Of a DNA stretch of 64,000 nt, positions 25,817 to 35,744 are shown in pieces. Origin of the DNA: Cryptosporidium bovis (Eukaryota; Apicomplexa; Conoidasida; Eucoccidiorida; Cryptosporidiidae); the NCBI GenBank assembly GCA_009768925.2, contig VHIT02000009.1, positions 1-64,000 of the forward strand, in the 5' to 3' direction. Under the pieces are notes generated by a model that saw only the letters and a list, made by a program, of their open reading frames with translations, was not told the DNA's origin and did not search any database. Position numbers and translations under genes: made by a program. The number at the start of each line of letters is the position of its first letter. Within the stretch, counting starts at the first letter, position 1.

Positions 25817-27145
25817 TTATATTAATTCTACTGAGAAAATTGAGTTGTACTTTTCACACGAAAAAATTGAATCATTATTATTATCCTTCAATTTTAATTT
25901 TGTGTTCTCTTCACGAAAATTGTGTTTTGATAGTTCATTTAATTCAATTCCGGAAATATAACCTGTCCCAAATTTCTTGTTTGAGAAGACTTGTTTCAAT
26001 TTGCTAGAATCAAATGTTGTTTTATGTTTTCCTCCTTTAGACCCGTATTTAGTGTTGATAAAGGTAACATGAGGATTAAATGAATGTTTAAGAATTTCGA
26101 AAATTTCTAAAGCCTTATCATTTATTGCAATAAGATTATTTTTATCGTCTTCATTATGATTTGTTGAATTGTTACTTTCAGAAATAGTTACACTCACTTT
26201 ATTATCAACTAAGATCTTGCATAGCCTATTCCAAAGGCGTTTTAGAATAACCACTTTGTTTTTTTCGTGTAATTTCCCATATACAACTTTTGTCTTGTTT
26301 GAAGAGCCAAAACAAGAAAGTCCCTGTATAATAATTGGAAATCCTTTCACTTTTGAGGATATTTTGGTTAGATCACTAAATTCTTTTGTTTCCTTAAGCT
26401 GTAATAGTGCATTTTTACAATTTAAAAAATCTATAGAATTATCAATTCTAACTAAACCAAGTGTTATATGCAAATTATTTTCACTAATAAAATAACTAGT
26501 ATTTATTTCATTACCAAAATCTACAGAATTCAAAATTGTTTTTTTAAAAATTCTAAATCCGCTTATTAATTCATTAGAGTATTTATTAAATGTCAAGCTT
26601 ATAAAATGTGTTGGATTTTTGTTGTACTTTAATTCAATTACATCATTATGAATTGAAAATTCGCTAATTGTACTTTTATTGCTTTTTTTACCAATTTCTT
26701 CTGGAAATTCTAATTCATCCATACAATATGTATCATTAATTTTAATTCTATTCGATTTGATATTGTTACTACCAAAATCATCATCATCATCTGAAAACTC
26801 ACTGTGTGACTCATCATTTTGCTCACTTTTAATCACTTCCACCTTTTTTGTATATATCATACTTCTAAACTTTCTTAAGTTAATTTTTGAAATTGCATTA
26901 AGATCCACATGTTCAATGATCATTTTATTCTCACATCCCGTACTTATTACTTTCAATTGCTCATTTTCATCTACTTTCAGTATTTTACTATATTTTGGTG
27001 GAAAATTTAAATCGTTGTCCAACGCCTCAATTTCATCTGATATAAATTCCTTTGATACCGTTATATAATTTAGAGGAAAATCAGAGAAATCTATTTCAAT
27101 GCTATGAACACAATCTTTAATCTCACTATTTTTGTATGACTCCAT
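25817..27145 (-). CDS. ASCC1-like 2H phosphoesterase
   Basis: 442 aa. Two HxT/Sx motifs define the 2H phosphoesterase fold: HITLGL (226-231) and HVTFIN (359-364), separated by the expected ~130 residues, with GLSCFGSSNKTKVVYG (275-290) as the middle strand pair. This C-terminal domain (about 175-440) matches the AKAP7/ASCC1 branch, including FISLTFNK near its start. The N-terminal 130 residues could hold a degenerate KH domain (VDLNAISKINLRKFRS), separated by an acidic Asp-rich linker (residues 111-125). ASCC1 acts in transcription and DNA alkylation repair with the ASCC3 helicase; other members of the fold process RNA ends. Both catalytic histidines are present. Confidence 0.75.
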   Translation of the reverse strand: MESYKNSEIKDCVHSIEIDFSDFPLNYITVSKEFISDEIEALDNDLNFPPKYSKILKVDENEQLKVISTGCENKMIIEHVDLNAISKINLRKFRSMIYTKKVEVIKSEQNDESHSEFSDDDDDFGSNNIKSNRIKINDTYCMDELEFPEEIGKKSNKSTISEFSIHNDVIELKYNKNPTHFISLTFNKYSNELISGFRIFKKTILNSVDFGNEINTSYFISENNLHITLGLVRIDNSIDFLNCKNALLQLKETKEFSDLTKISSKVKGFPIIIQGLSCFGSSNKTKVVYGKLHEKNKVVILKRLWNRLCKILVDNKVSVTISESNNSTNHNEDDKNNLIAINDKALEIFEILKHSFNPHVTFINTKYGSKGGKHKTTFDSSKLKQVFSNKKFGTGYISGIELNELSKHNFREENTKLKLKDNNNDSIFSCEKYNSIFSVELI

Positions 27146-27561
27146 TTAATTGAAAATTAATATACGCATTCATTTTTTTTAATTTGTTGTTCCTTTTTGA
27201 CTTAAAAGAACCGGTATTTATTCCCGCTTTATTAACGATTTTTTTTTGAGGCTAGTATTTAGAATGAACAAAAATTGAAATTAAAAAATATAAGATAAAA
27301 AAATCAATAAACAGAAAATTATATATATATACTAATATCTTTGAATGATATAAGAGGTGCTATTTTGTGTGTGAAGTTTATTTTATAAAGTTTTTTTCAT
27401 AAAGCAACATTTTTAACTGTCAATGGTCATTTACTTAAATAAAATTTAGTTCCATATTTTATTAAACTAAATTTATCAGTTTATAATTTAAAAATCTTAT
27501 TTACATGCACACTTTGTTTAATATACGACAAAACTATAATTTAAGAGGGAAACATTAAAAT
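27146..27561. other. Divergent promoter region, ASCC1-like / CtIP-like
   Basis: About 415 bases. Near the left end it holds GAACCGGTATTTATTCCCGC (27208-27227), the only GC-rich spot; TTCCCGC is a half E2F-type site on the minus strand. The remainder is AT-rich with a TATATATATA run near 27320. No gene seen. Confidence 0.5.
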
Positions 27562-28485
27562 ATGATTGATCCATTTGATGAAGAATACCCATCAAGTTTT
27601 CCATTAGAAAAAATTGTTTCACATTTAAAAATATCTCTAAAACTTTTAGAAAGCGCTCATATTCAATGGATGAGCGAGAAAGAATCTCTTATTCATGAAT
27701 TAGAAAGACTTAGAATGGAAAATAGAGCATTAAGGATGGAGATGAGAAATAACGAAAATGTTGAAATAAATTCTATTCCTATTACACCTCTTAGAGGCAA
27801 AGAAAATTACTACTATATAGTTGATAAAGAAACAAGGAAACTTATGAAGGTATCACCTGCTAGTTCTCATAATTTTCTAAATAAAACGGGAGTTGATATT
27901 AGTATTCCAAAAAGTGATATAGAAGTTAAAAATGTAGTTCCATCTAATTATACAGATATTTCAAGAAATAGTAAATTAGATTCATTATACACAAATAATG
28001 AACATATTTTTTCTCCAGTGTCAAACTCGCAGAACTGCAGAGTTAGAAAAATTCAACTTGAAGATGAACAGGTTGATCATGATTCTTCGGATACAAATGA
28101 TAAAAGTAATTTGGAAGCTAATGAGAAAAAAAAAATTTTTACCGTAAAGAGTGAATCATTAGAATCCAATAACAATCCCAGTAAAACTGGGAATACAAAT
28201 ATTATAAATAATACAAACGACAATCTCAATAGCAAAAATACAGTTAAATATAAAGAAGTTGGGAAAAGCATAGGAAAAAGAGATTGCAGAAATAATTTAC
28301 AAGCATTTGAATGTACAGAGTGTTCGAAATTCTATAAAGCAATTAACAGTCAAAATTCTAGTAGCCATCGGCCTTTTTGTAAACATATGAAACAAAATTA
28401 CTTATTGCAGAACTCAGGTAGGCATAGATATAAAAATCAACCAACTAAATCACCACCTGGATTCTGGGACATAGATGATTTATAA
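27562..28485 (+). CDS. CtIP/Sae2/Com1-like DNA end-resection factor
   Basis: 307 aa. The N-terminus (about 14-65) is a helical coiled-coil candidate (LEKIVSHLKISLKLLESAHI then HELERLRMENRALRMEM), as in CtIP tetramers. The middle is Asn/Ser-rich. The C-terminal 60 residues match the conserved CtIP/Sae2 domain: FECTECSKFYKAI with Cys251 and Cys254, HRPFCKHM, then GRHRY (286-290) and KSPPGFWDIDDL (296-307), corresponding to the family's RHR...TPxxFWxxxF ending. In other eukaryotes this factor activates the Mre11 nuclease to start resection of double-strand breaks, and CDK phosphorylation at the TP/SP site controls it; here Ser297-Pro298 occupies that position. The stop is 44 bases from the convergent oocyst-wall-like gene. 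Good family call in a very short form. Confidence 0.8.
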   Translation: MIDPFDEEYPSSFPLEKIVSHLKISLKLLESAHIQWMSEKESLIHELERLRMENRALRMEMRNNENVEINSIPITPLRGKENYYYIVDKETRKLMKVSPASSHNFLNKTGVDISIPKSDIEVKNVVPSNYTDISRNSKLDSLYTNNEHIFSPVSNSQNCRVRKIQLEDEQVDHDSSDTNDKSNLEANEKKKIFTVKSESLESNNNPSKTGNTNIINNTNDNLNSKNTVKYKEVGKSIGKRDCRNNLQAFECTECSKFYKAINSQNSSSHRPFCKHMKQNYLLQNSGRHRYKNQPTKSPPGFWDIDDL

Positions 28486-28529
28486 TATTTAAATATATAG
28501 CATTATAAAAATACAGGTGTTCATTTTTT

Positions 28530-30494
28530 TCATCCGGGAGCAGTAAATGGTAAATCTTTCCCACTTGGTATAAGATTTGAACCTGTATCTGGATCTGCCT
28601 CCAACACGAACACTACCCAATCTCTAAGAATGTGATTTAATTCTTTTAAAAATGGATTTTTGCATTGTAATGGAGAACATTCTGAAGAATGAACAGCAAC
28701 TATTAATGAACAAACAGGCTCCCTTGTGTCAACTTGTCTTTCTCTTAATTGCTGTGGAAATGGGAACGAAGTAGGTTCATTATTCCCCATTATTTGACCC
28801 AAGTTACCAGTTAAGAGAATTTCTTCTTCAGTTTCTTTTCCATATACATCACCATACGTTCCCATTGTTAGACCAGATAAAGGACCATACTCGACTTCTC
28901 TTACTAACCCAGGTTCAAATAACTGTTCCTCTATACTTCCTCCACTAGCCATAGATTGTAACTTTCTCATATTAATCCAATTATTCGAATTGGATTCGTT
29001 TCCAAAAAAAACGTTGTCCCATTTTTTTTTTTCGTATTGTTCTTCCATTTCTATTAAATTATTTTGGAAAAGCAAATTTATCTTTTCACTTAATTCTTTT
29101 AATTCCGGAATATTGTTTAAAGTTCCATTATTGGAATAATATTGACTCACTGATGAATTACTGAGATTAACATCAACACCTGTAAAGTTGTTAGTTGTAC
29201 CTGCACTCATTCCCTGCATTTCAGCAATTTGTATATTTGCTTGGCTCTCCCTAAGATTGCTTATAAATGAGTGAAAACTTTTTGAGGTCTTATTTACTAT
29301 ATTTTTATCTCCCGAAATTTCATTTGTGTACATAATCAGATCCATTTCTGATTCTAATATATCTCTATATTGGTCTTCTTTTTCTTCTCTCGTATATGTG
29401 CCAGTTATTACTTTATATGCGAAATCTTCTGATATTTCCTCACCAAATTCGTATTTATCTAATACTTCAGGTGGTGATATAACATTGAATCCTTTTGGGC
29501 ACCAAATTCTTCCCTTAGTATATCTCGTTATTGTACACACCATCTCAGATTTTTCGTATAATGCAAAATTACTTCCTGTGTAAGAAGGTTCTGAATTTTT
29601 TGGACAAACTGCATTTGGAGGAATCACTTGAAATGCCTTACATCCTTCTATTGACCTTGAATAACCTGCCGGGCATAAACCACCATTCAAACTCTAAAAT
29701 GTTTAAAAAGTGAGGGAGAAATATATATATGTAACTTACTGAATAAGGTATTATTTTGTATCCTTCACAGGCCCAAGATATAACATTTGGCGTTACCTCT
29801 CCTGTTTCTGCATTGGTTTCAGATTCATACCTCAATCTCAGTTTCATTCCTAAAGGACATGATAACGAAGGTCCTATCACTCTTTTCTCTTGACAAATAC
29901 CTTAAAATAAAAGTGAGAAAAAATAAATAAAGTTTAATTTTAAATGCCAATATCAAATTAATCAATCAGTATTTTTTTTATAGTTTGTTTAAATATATAT
30001 TTAAGCTTACCTGGAAACATTGATGTTTGTTTAGGTGTTGTTCCAGAAGGAGCACTTACAAATCTGCTATGATCACCAAAGCATTCAGTTCTAGGTCCCA
30101 AAGATACTTCAGCTATGCACATTGGACCCCATGGACTCCAACCTTTAGGGCATCTAACTTGTATAGGTCTCAGTAACTCAGGTACTCTAGGGGAAAAACC
30201 ATTTTCTTTTTTTTTTGTTAAAATCGGATCAAATGTTGGTTCTTTTTGAGTCATTCTATGCAATTTTAATATATCGGTTACGTTAATTTCGTATCTTGGA
30301 AACTTATCCTTCCAGGGTAGCGGTTTATAATCTGTTTTTAGCTTTTGTGGCCCATACATTTCACCAGGGGAAGAAGATCCAGAATAGTCATGTCTATACC
30401 TCGCTATTTCTGAAGGCTGAGAAATAATTATATTTGATTTAGCTATAATTAGTAATAATATTAGCTTTTTATTTAAACCAATGTTATATTTCAT
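28530..30494 (-). CDS. Secreted cysteine-rich oocyst-wall-like protein, three exons
   Basis: Exons are 30494-30011, 29900-29740 and 29693-28530, joined in frame to 602 aa. Residues 1-25 form a signal peptide (LILLLIIAKSNIIIS). The region from about 110 to 300 carries spaced cysteine motifs of the kind found in Cryptosporidium oocyst wall proteins: VRCPKGWSPWGPMC, SLSCPLGMKL, GGLCPAGYSRSIEGC, AVCPKNSEP, RIWCPKGFNVI. These Cys pairs probably form disulfides in an extracellular matrix or wall. The C-terminal half is Ser/Asn/Glu-rich with two late cysteines (CSLIVAVHSSECSPLQC). Both introns use GTAAG donors and T-rich AG acceptors, and the reading frame crosses them at conserved-looking Cys regions (ICQEKR; YSSLNGG), which supports the splicing. 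It is shorter than classical COWP1 and not clearly one named member. Confidence 0.75.
29694..29739 (-). other. Intron 2 of the oocyst-wall-like gene
   Basis: 46 bases, donor GTAAGTTACA, acceptor ACATTTTAG on the minus strand, phase 0. It is among the shortest introns one would expect. The flanking exons continue in frame and keep the Cys-rich pattern. Confidence 0.75.
29901..30010 (-). other. Intron 1 of the oocyst-wall-like gene
   Basis: 110 bases, donor GTAAGC and acceptor TTATTTTAAG on the minus strand. It interrupts a glycine codon after phase 1. Without removal the frame is closed by stops within the AT-rich segment. Confidence 0.75.
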
Positions 30495-30633
30495 ACTAAC
30501 TTTAATAAATAATTAAAATAACTAATTCAGCATTTAGCCAATTCACATCGACTGTTAAACATAAAAATTTAAATGAATATCTAATTATTCATTATTTTAG
30601 TATTTTTTATTATAATTTTTTTTCTAAATATTT

Positions 30634-30643
30634 TTGCATGCAA
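30634..30643. promoter_or_regulatory. AP2-like palindrome TTGCATGCAA
   Basis: A perfect 10-base dyad with the TGCATGCA core typical of ApiAP2 sites, about 140 bases upstream of the oocyst-wall-like start. Wall-protein genes are stage-specific, so an AP2 site would make sense here. Inferred. Confidence 0.5.
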
Positions 30644-30665
30644 TTTTTAAAAATGTATTTACATT

Positions 30666-30676
30666 TATCGAAGCGG
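30666..30676. promoter_or_regulatory. Repeated motif TATCGAAGCGG (copy 1)
   Basis: The same 11 bases occur at 35734-35744, each time inside a divergent intergenic region (172 bases upstream of the oocyst-wall-like start here). Here it runs on into GGGCAG, a G-box-like tail. It does not match a factor site I know. Confidence 0.4.
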
Positions 30677-30953
30677 GGCAGAAAAACAGTTACCTTAAAT
30701 TGAAAATAAAATCCAAAAAAATAAGAAAATATATTCATATTTATTTAATACTTAAATAAAAACAAGCACTCTCTAATAACTTAGCAAACAAATATTATTG
30801 CCTACATTTTAAATTTTTTAATTCTCTTGGTAATACCACAAGTAATATTTCATCTTTAGTATATGAAGTAAATTTTCTAATTTGTTCGATAATAATTTAC
30901 AAAATGATTTTTTTTAAGTTAAATATTAATTGAGTGAAAAAAGCATATTTAAA

Positions 30954-33614
30954 ATGTCAGTAGATGAATTAAATAAAGATGAATCCGGAATATTTCAACT
31001 CCCCACATTTGAATATTTGATAGGTGATAAAAACATTAATATTTATGAAAATAAATTAGAAAAAGGTGACAATGGCAAACTCGAAACAAAAAAGTGTTGC
31101 GATTTCGAATACAATGATTTAAGTAGTATTATTAAATCTTCAATTCTAGAATCAGAAAAAATAATCAGAAATGTTTTTCATAAAGACACTTTTTCTATTA
31201 TTGAAACAACCTTTACTGACGAAGAGAGTAACGAAAGAACATTATCAGGTGATAAAATAAAAATTAATAATAACGAATTAATAAAAAAGGAATCAATATT
31301 TTATGATTACAATAAATTAAGCAACAACAATTCTTTTGATTTTAAAAATACTGTCGATATTGAGAAAACGAAAAGTAACTCTTTCAAGGAAATAAATTAT
31401 TCTTGTCAATTATCTGATGAAAAAAATAATCTGAATGACTATAACTACATTGGTTTAGATATAGGTAGTTTAAAAGATCATACAAATAATTTAAATAATG
31501 ATAATAATTCCATTAGCTCAGAAATAGATTCATTTGATGAAAATATTTCAATAGATTATGAATTTGATAATTATTCCATTTTTTCTATTGATGAAGAAAA
31601 TGGATGGCAAAATAAAGAGACAACTGACGATAATTATGATGTTAATCTAAATGAACTCAATTGGCCCGAAAAGGTCTCGGAAGAATATTCAGACATTATT
31701 GATGAGATTGTAGAAAGTGACACTGATAAAGATATTGATTATCATAAAGATGTAATATACTCAACAGAAACTCCAGTGAATAATAAAGAATTAAAAAAAC
31801 CAATCGAATCAGTATTATCAAATAAGTCAACTTATTGTAAACAAATCAATAGGTTAGATAGTCCCTCAACTAAAACTGAAATAGACAAAAAATCAACTCA
31901 AGATTACACAAGAGTAAAAAAATGGTTAAGCATTGCTTCAGCTGATAAAATACGCCCTTATTTGAAATTTTTAAGAAATAATAGAAGCGAAAATAGTAGC
32001 TCAAATTTTATTGGTTCAAATACAATGAAATATATTCTTAGAGGAGTATTTAAAAAAAGTAACTATTCATCCGGATCTTTTAATTCAAATCTTGTGAACA
32101 GTTTTGGAAGAATAATCAATTCTTCAGAAAATAGGAAAAAATCAATTGAAAGAAATAGCCTGTTTTACAAGAAAAATGAAAAAAGCTTAAGTAGAAATTT
32201 GGTTTCCAGTAATAATCAGGAATCAAGAAGGAGTTTTAAACAACGTAATTTGCCTATGAGAATTCCAACAAGATATCAAATAAGTAATAAAACAAGGAGA
32301 ATTAGAGATAATGATGTTGGAGTTATCTGGCTAATAAGGGAAATTTATCTTTCACTGACAACTCAAATAATTAAAATATCAATGAGTCCAAATGGTTTAT
32401 GGCTTATTTTAGGAAGTCAAGATGGGCATATTAGACAGTGGAAATTCAGAGAAGAGGATTTATATAATCTTAGTATAAATGCTGAGCCAATATTTAATGA
32501 AAAGGAAGATCTAATTTTAGATGCTCATAGTAACGCTATCATTTCCTTACAGTGGGATTCTGATGAAAAAAGTCATAGATTTTTATCTAGTAGTATGGAT
32601 AGAACAGTTAAATTGTGGGAGGCCGGAAATAAGGAACCTTGTGCTATAATTAATTGTTCTGATTGGCCTACCTCCGTTTCTTTTCATCCAATGCAAAAAA
32701 ATATTATATTCATTGGGTCTTTAGATGCTTCTGTTCAAATTATAAGATTAATACCAGAGTTTGAAAATAATAAAAAGACCAGTGTTGATTTTGTAGGTGA
32801 GCACTTTTCATCAATAATATTAAATAATAGTCTCGTTAAATATCGATCTAAAGTAATTGAAACAATTAGGGTACAAGATCTTCTTACTGCGTTATCTGTT
32901 TCTCCAAATGGAAAATATCTTGCTTGTGGATTTAAAGATGGTGGAGTTGCTTTTTATGATTCCAGAACTCTTAAATACAGATGTGATGTAGATTGTAGGA
33001 ACAGAAGGGGGAAATCCGCCAAAGGTAGAAAAGTAACTGGTATAAGTTGGAAAGAGGATAATAAAAGTGTATTGGTTACTACAAATGATAGTAGAATAAG
33101 GCTTTTTAATTTTAGTGATCTTTCTACTTTTATTAAATTCAAAGGTCATATTAACAAGGAAATTCTTCTTTCTGCTCAAATATCAAATGACGAAAAATTC
33201 GTTGTATGTGGGTCTGAAAATGGATATATTTGTCTTTGGAATCTTCGAGATGAAAATCAGAACTTTCATTTAAATTCATTTTCTGCAAGATATTCAGGCT
33301 ATTCTTTATATGATAAAAATTCGAATAATAATAATCAATTTAATTTTAGGCAAGATAGATTAAATATTAGAAGAGGGCCTACTAAACAATGTGTGGATTC
33401 GTTTAAAGCCTTCGATTCTTCATTGACATCAATGATACTGGCCCCCTCTTCTTTTACAAAGAAAATAATCAGGTATTTCAAGTTAAACTCCAGGAATTCT
33501 TCTCAATTTAATTATCCAAAATTTACCATTAATAATACAGAGAAAAACACTCACACATTTATAGCTGTAAACAAAAATGGACAAATCAGAATTTTTGTGA
33601 ATATTCCAAATTAA
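30954..33614 (+). CDS. WDR44-like WD40-repeat protein
   Basis: 886 aa from the ATG at 30954 (MSVDELNKDE); the frame is open a little further upstream without an ATG. Residues 1-450 are acidic, Asn/Ser-rich and disordered-looking. The C-terminal ~430 residues are WD40 repeats: LILGSQDGHIRQWKF, DAHSNAIISLQWDSDEKSHR, LSSSMDRTVKLWEAG, then RRGKSAKGRKVTGI, VTTNDSRIRLFNFSDLS and VCGSENGYICLWNL. The sequence SSSMDRTVKLW and the RGK...GRKVTGI...NDSRIRL block are diagnostic of the WDR44 (Rabphilin-11) / yeast Dgr2 family. WDR44 binds Rab11 and acts in endosome recycling; the Rab-binding part is not recognisable in this divergent N-terminus, so the trafficking role is inferred. It shares an upstream region with the oocyst-wall-like gene. 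Confidence 0.85.
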   Translation: MSVDELNKDESGIFQLPTFEYLIGDKNINIYENKLEKGDNGKLETKKCCDFEYNDLSSIIKSSILESEKIIRNVFHKDTFSIIETTFTDEESNERTLSGDKIKINNNELIKKESIFYDYNKLSNNNSFDFKNTVDIEKTKSNSFKEINYSCQLSDEKNNLNDYNYIGLDIGSLKDHTNNLNNDNNSISSEIDSFDENISIDYEFDNYSIFSIDEENGWQNKETTDDNYDVNLNELNWPEKVSEEYSDIIDEIVESDTDKDIDYHKDVIYSTETPVNNKELKKPIESVLSNKSTYCKQINRLDSPSTKTEIDKKSTQDYTRVKKWLSIASADKIRPYLKFLRNNRSENSSSNFIGSNTMKYILRGVFKKSNYSSGSFNSNLVNSFGRIINSSENRKKSIERNSLFYKKNEKSLSRNLVSSNNQESRRSFKQRNLPMRIPTRYQISNKTRRIRDNDVGVIWLIREIYLSLTTQIIKISMSPNGLWLILGSQDGHIRQWKFREEDLYNLSINAEPIFNEKEDLILDAHSNAIISLQWDSDEKSHRFLSSSMDRTVKLWEAGNKEPCAIINCSDWPTSVSFHPMQKNIIFIGSLDASVQIIRLIPEFENNKKTSVDFVGEHFSSIILNNSLVKYRSKVIETIRVQDLLTALSVSPNGKYLACGFKDGGVAFYDSRTLKYRCDVDCRNRRGKSAKGRKVTGISWKEDNKSVLVTTNDSRIRLFNFSDLSTFIKFKGHINKEILLSAQISNDEKFVVCGSENGYICLWNLRDENQNFHLNSFSARYSGYSLYDKNSNNNNQFNFRQDRLNIRRGPTKQCVDSFKAFDSSLTSMILAPSSFTKKIIRYFKLNSRNSSQFNYPKFTINNTEKNTHTFIAVNKNGQIRIFVNIPN

Positions 33615-33874
33615 GCCATAACAGTAAAAAAAAGTGAATAAATAAGTACACTATATATATTCAATATATTATTTTCTTTAATATTTAAAAAGTACTCCAA
33701 GTGAATTATATACCTGTAGATCTATAATTTTTTAGTATGATTTTTCACAATAATTCACTTTATTGAATATTCTCACTTTAAATATAATAATTGTTTTTTA
33801 ATTACTAATACTAATTGTTAAAACACAATCTTTTTGCTATGTTTTCATATAGATATTACTCATAATAATTTATA

Positions 33875-35602
33875 TTAATCATTTACTAACTCGTTTCTTT
33901 CTAAAGTATTTAAATAATTTAAGATATAATCAGAATCATTTGAAAAAGGGATCAATCCTACAAAGTAAACCTTAGATTTTTTAGTTTTTTTGTCTTTTAT
34001 TATTGATTCAGAATCTACAAGCTTTAAACATATGGTACCTTGTACAAAACGAACATAAGCTAGTAACATATCAGCAATTAACCTATTTTTGTTATTTTCT
34101 TCATTATCATATACACATAATATTTTTTTAGCAAGCTCTAGATTTAAAAATACTTGTTCATTTATTAATTCATTCCACGGTGTTGGAAAGGATTTAGGGT
34201 AATGAATTCCAAGTTCAAGAATTATTTCATTTTCTGAAGACAATTCTGAAGTTAATACTGCACCTTCAACCCATATTATTTCTTCATTTTCATTAGATAT
34301 TCCATTATTGCAATAAAGCACTCCATTTGTGTCACCTTCACTGGAATTCTCCATTTCGTTATCTTCAACTAAAAAATTCTCATTTTTATCTATTAATGGC
34401 ACAAAATCATTTTCTATTGCGTCTCTAATCATTCTTTCCTCAAATGTTTCAAATTCATCAATGTAGCCATATTCATTATAAATACCCTGAAAATCTTCGA
34501 ATAATTCCTCTCTGGAATTTTCTTCACTACTAAAATTATGAGATTTATTTTCAGCTTCAGTTAATTCCATTTCTTCTATTTCAGATTCTAATTTACTCAT
34601 ACTTTTACAAACTAAATTTTCCTCATTTTGAGTAATATCATTTTCATATTCGTATTCATCCACTAAGACAACAGAGGATTGTGATGGGGAATCTATACTA
34701 TTGCTAGTAAAATTAGCTGTATCGCTTGTAACACTATCCTTCGGGTAGTTTGAATTCTCTTTATCATAATTAAGTGTTTCAAATTCAGTTTCAAAATAAG
34801 AGTTTGACGGTTTATTGTTAACATTAGTAATTAAATTTGATTCTGATCGAGTTAAATTAAAATTAGTGTAAGATCTAATATCAATACTGTCATTTGCCAC
34901 TACCTTTACATTCTTTTTCCTATTTTTTATTGGTTTATTACTGACAAGTATTACTTTTTTTTTATTATCATCATTAAAATCGAAATTATTCGCACCATTT
35001 TTTATTTTTTCTATTATTTCGGTCTTTAACTTAATAAAAGTCAACATTCCAGGCAACAACATTACAATCCCTCTTCTAATTATAGGTTCTCCAGATAAAA
35101 GAGCTAAAATTTGAATACTCTCTATCTCAGAATATTCCTTATCTATTAACTTATCCTTTAAACTGCACCAATAATCGACAAATTCATCCAACTCTGGCAT
35201 TTTACGAAATTCCATAGCTACAAATATTGTTTCCCCATCAGTAAATACAAGTTTTAGCATTCTTTTTGGTCCAGGAGTATTAATGTTAATATTTTTAACC
35301 TTCTCAATCTTTGAATTGAAATAAAATCTTTCTTTCCCCTTTGAAGTCGCTATGTCTTCTGCCTCTAGAAGTTGCACTAAATGGACGCCTTTTAAAGGCT
35401 CAATATTTAATTTATGTACATCTAAAGGGAAACTTCCCTTTTTTATAATTGAATCTAAGTTAGATGAGAATAATAATTTCAGAAATTTTAAAGAGTAATA
35501 ATCTTTGTCATCCTTCAATGGCTCAAGGATTTTTTTAACTTGATCTTTTAATTCTATATTTAGCTTTTTTAATATTTCTTTAACTGTCGTACTTGATGTC
35601 AT
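33875..35602 (-). CDS. RMI1-like genome-stability protein
   Basis: 575 aa. The N-terminal 200 residues match RMI1 (RecQ-mediated genome instability protein 1): a helical start, LLEAEDIATSKGK, then the OB-fold region RMLKLVFTDGETIFVAMEF and GEPIIRRGIVMLLPGMLTFI, corresponding to the family's LKLxLTDG and VRRGVLLLxPxN blocks. RMI1 stabilises topoisomerase III and a RecQ helicase to dissolve double Holliday junctions. Residues 205-450 are acidic, Asn/Ser/Glu-rich and probably disordered. The last ~120 residues look ordered again (VEGAVLTSELSSENEIILEL and onward) and could be a second OB-fold. It lies convergent with the WDR44-like gene. Family call good for the N-terminus, uncertain for the C-terminus. 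Confidence 0.65.
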   Translation of the reverse strand: MTSSTTVKEILKKLNIELKDQVKKILEPLKDDKDYYSLKFLKLLFSSNLDSIIKKGSFPLDVHKLNIEPLKGVHLVQLLEAEDIATSKGKERFYFNSKIEKVKNININTPGPKRMLKLVFTDGETIFVAMEFRKMPELDEFVDYWCSLKDKLIDKEYSEIESIQILALLSGEPIIRRGIVMLLPGMLTFIKLKTEIIEKIKNGANNFDFNDDNKKKVILVSNKPIKNRKKNVKVVANDSIDIRSYTNFNLTRSESNLITNVNNKPSNSYFETEFETLNYDKENSNYPKDSVTSDTANFTSNSIDSPSQSSVVLVDEYEYENDITQNEENLVCKSMSKLESEIEEMELTEAENKSHNFSSEENSREELFEDFQGIYNEYGYIDEFETFEERMIRDAIENDFVPLIDKNENFLVEDNEMENSSEGDTNGVLYCNNGISNENEEIIWVEGAVLTSELSSENEIILELGIHYPKSFPTPWNELINEQVFLNLELAKKILCVYDNEENNKNRLIADMLLAYVRFVQGTICLKLVDSESIIKDKKTKKSKVYFVGLIPFSNDSDYILNYLNTLERNELVND

Positions 35603-35733
35603 TATTTAATAAGTGAACTACTCCCATACTCTTACTTCTTTTTTTCAAATCATTTATATCCATATATGTTCATTTTTATACTTTAAAAAGAAAAAGTGCA
35701 ACTAATTTGTATACACTTTTAATTTATGTGATA

Positions 35734-35744
35734 TATCGAAGCGG
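35734..35744. promoter_or_regulatory. Repeated motif TATCGAAGCGG (copy 2)
   Basis: Exact second copy of the 11-base motif at 30666-30676, here 132 bases upstream of the RMI1-like start, in a ~300-base divergent region that otherwise holds only AT-rich DNA. Its position relative to a minus-strand start is similar in both places (about 130-170 bases). Confidence 0.4.

Larger units (their letters stand above)
30495..30953. other. Divergent promoter region, oocyst-wall-like / WDR44-like
   Basis: About 460 bases. It holds TTGCATGCAA (30634-30643), an AP2-type site, and TATCGAAGCGGGGCAG (30666-30681), whose first 11 bases recur exactly upstream of the RMI1-like gene (35734-35744). The rest is AT-rich. 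No gene. Confidence 0.5.

Noticed and set aside
30930-30953. Upstream extension of the WDR44-like gene
   Set aside because: The frame is open but begins at a TTG; the first ATG at 30954 in AAAATG context is preferred.
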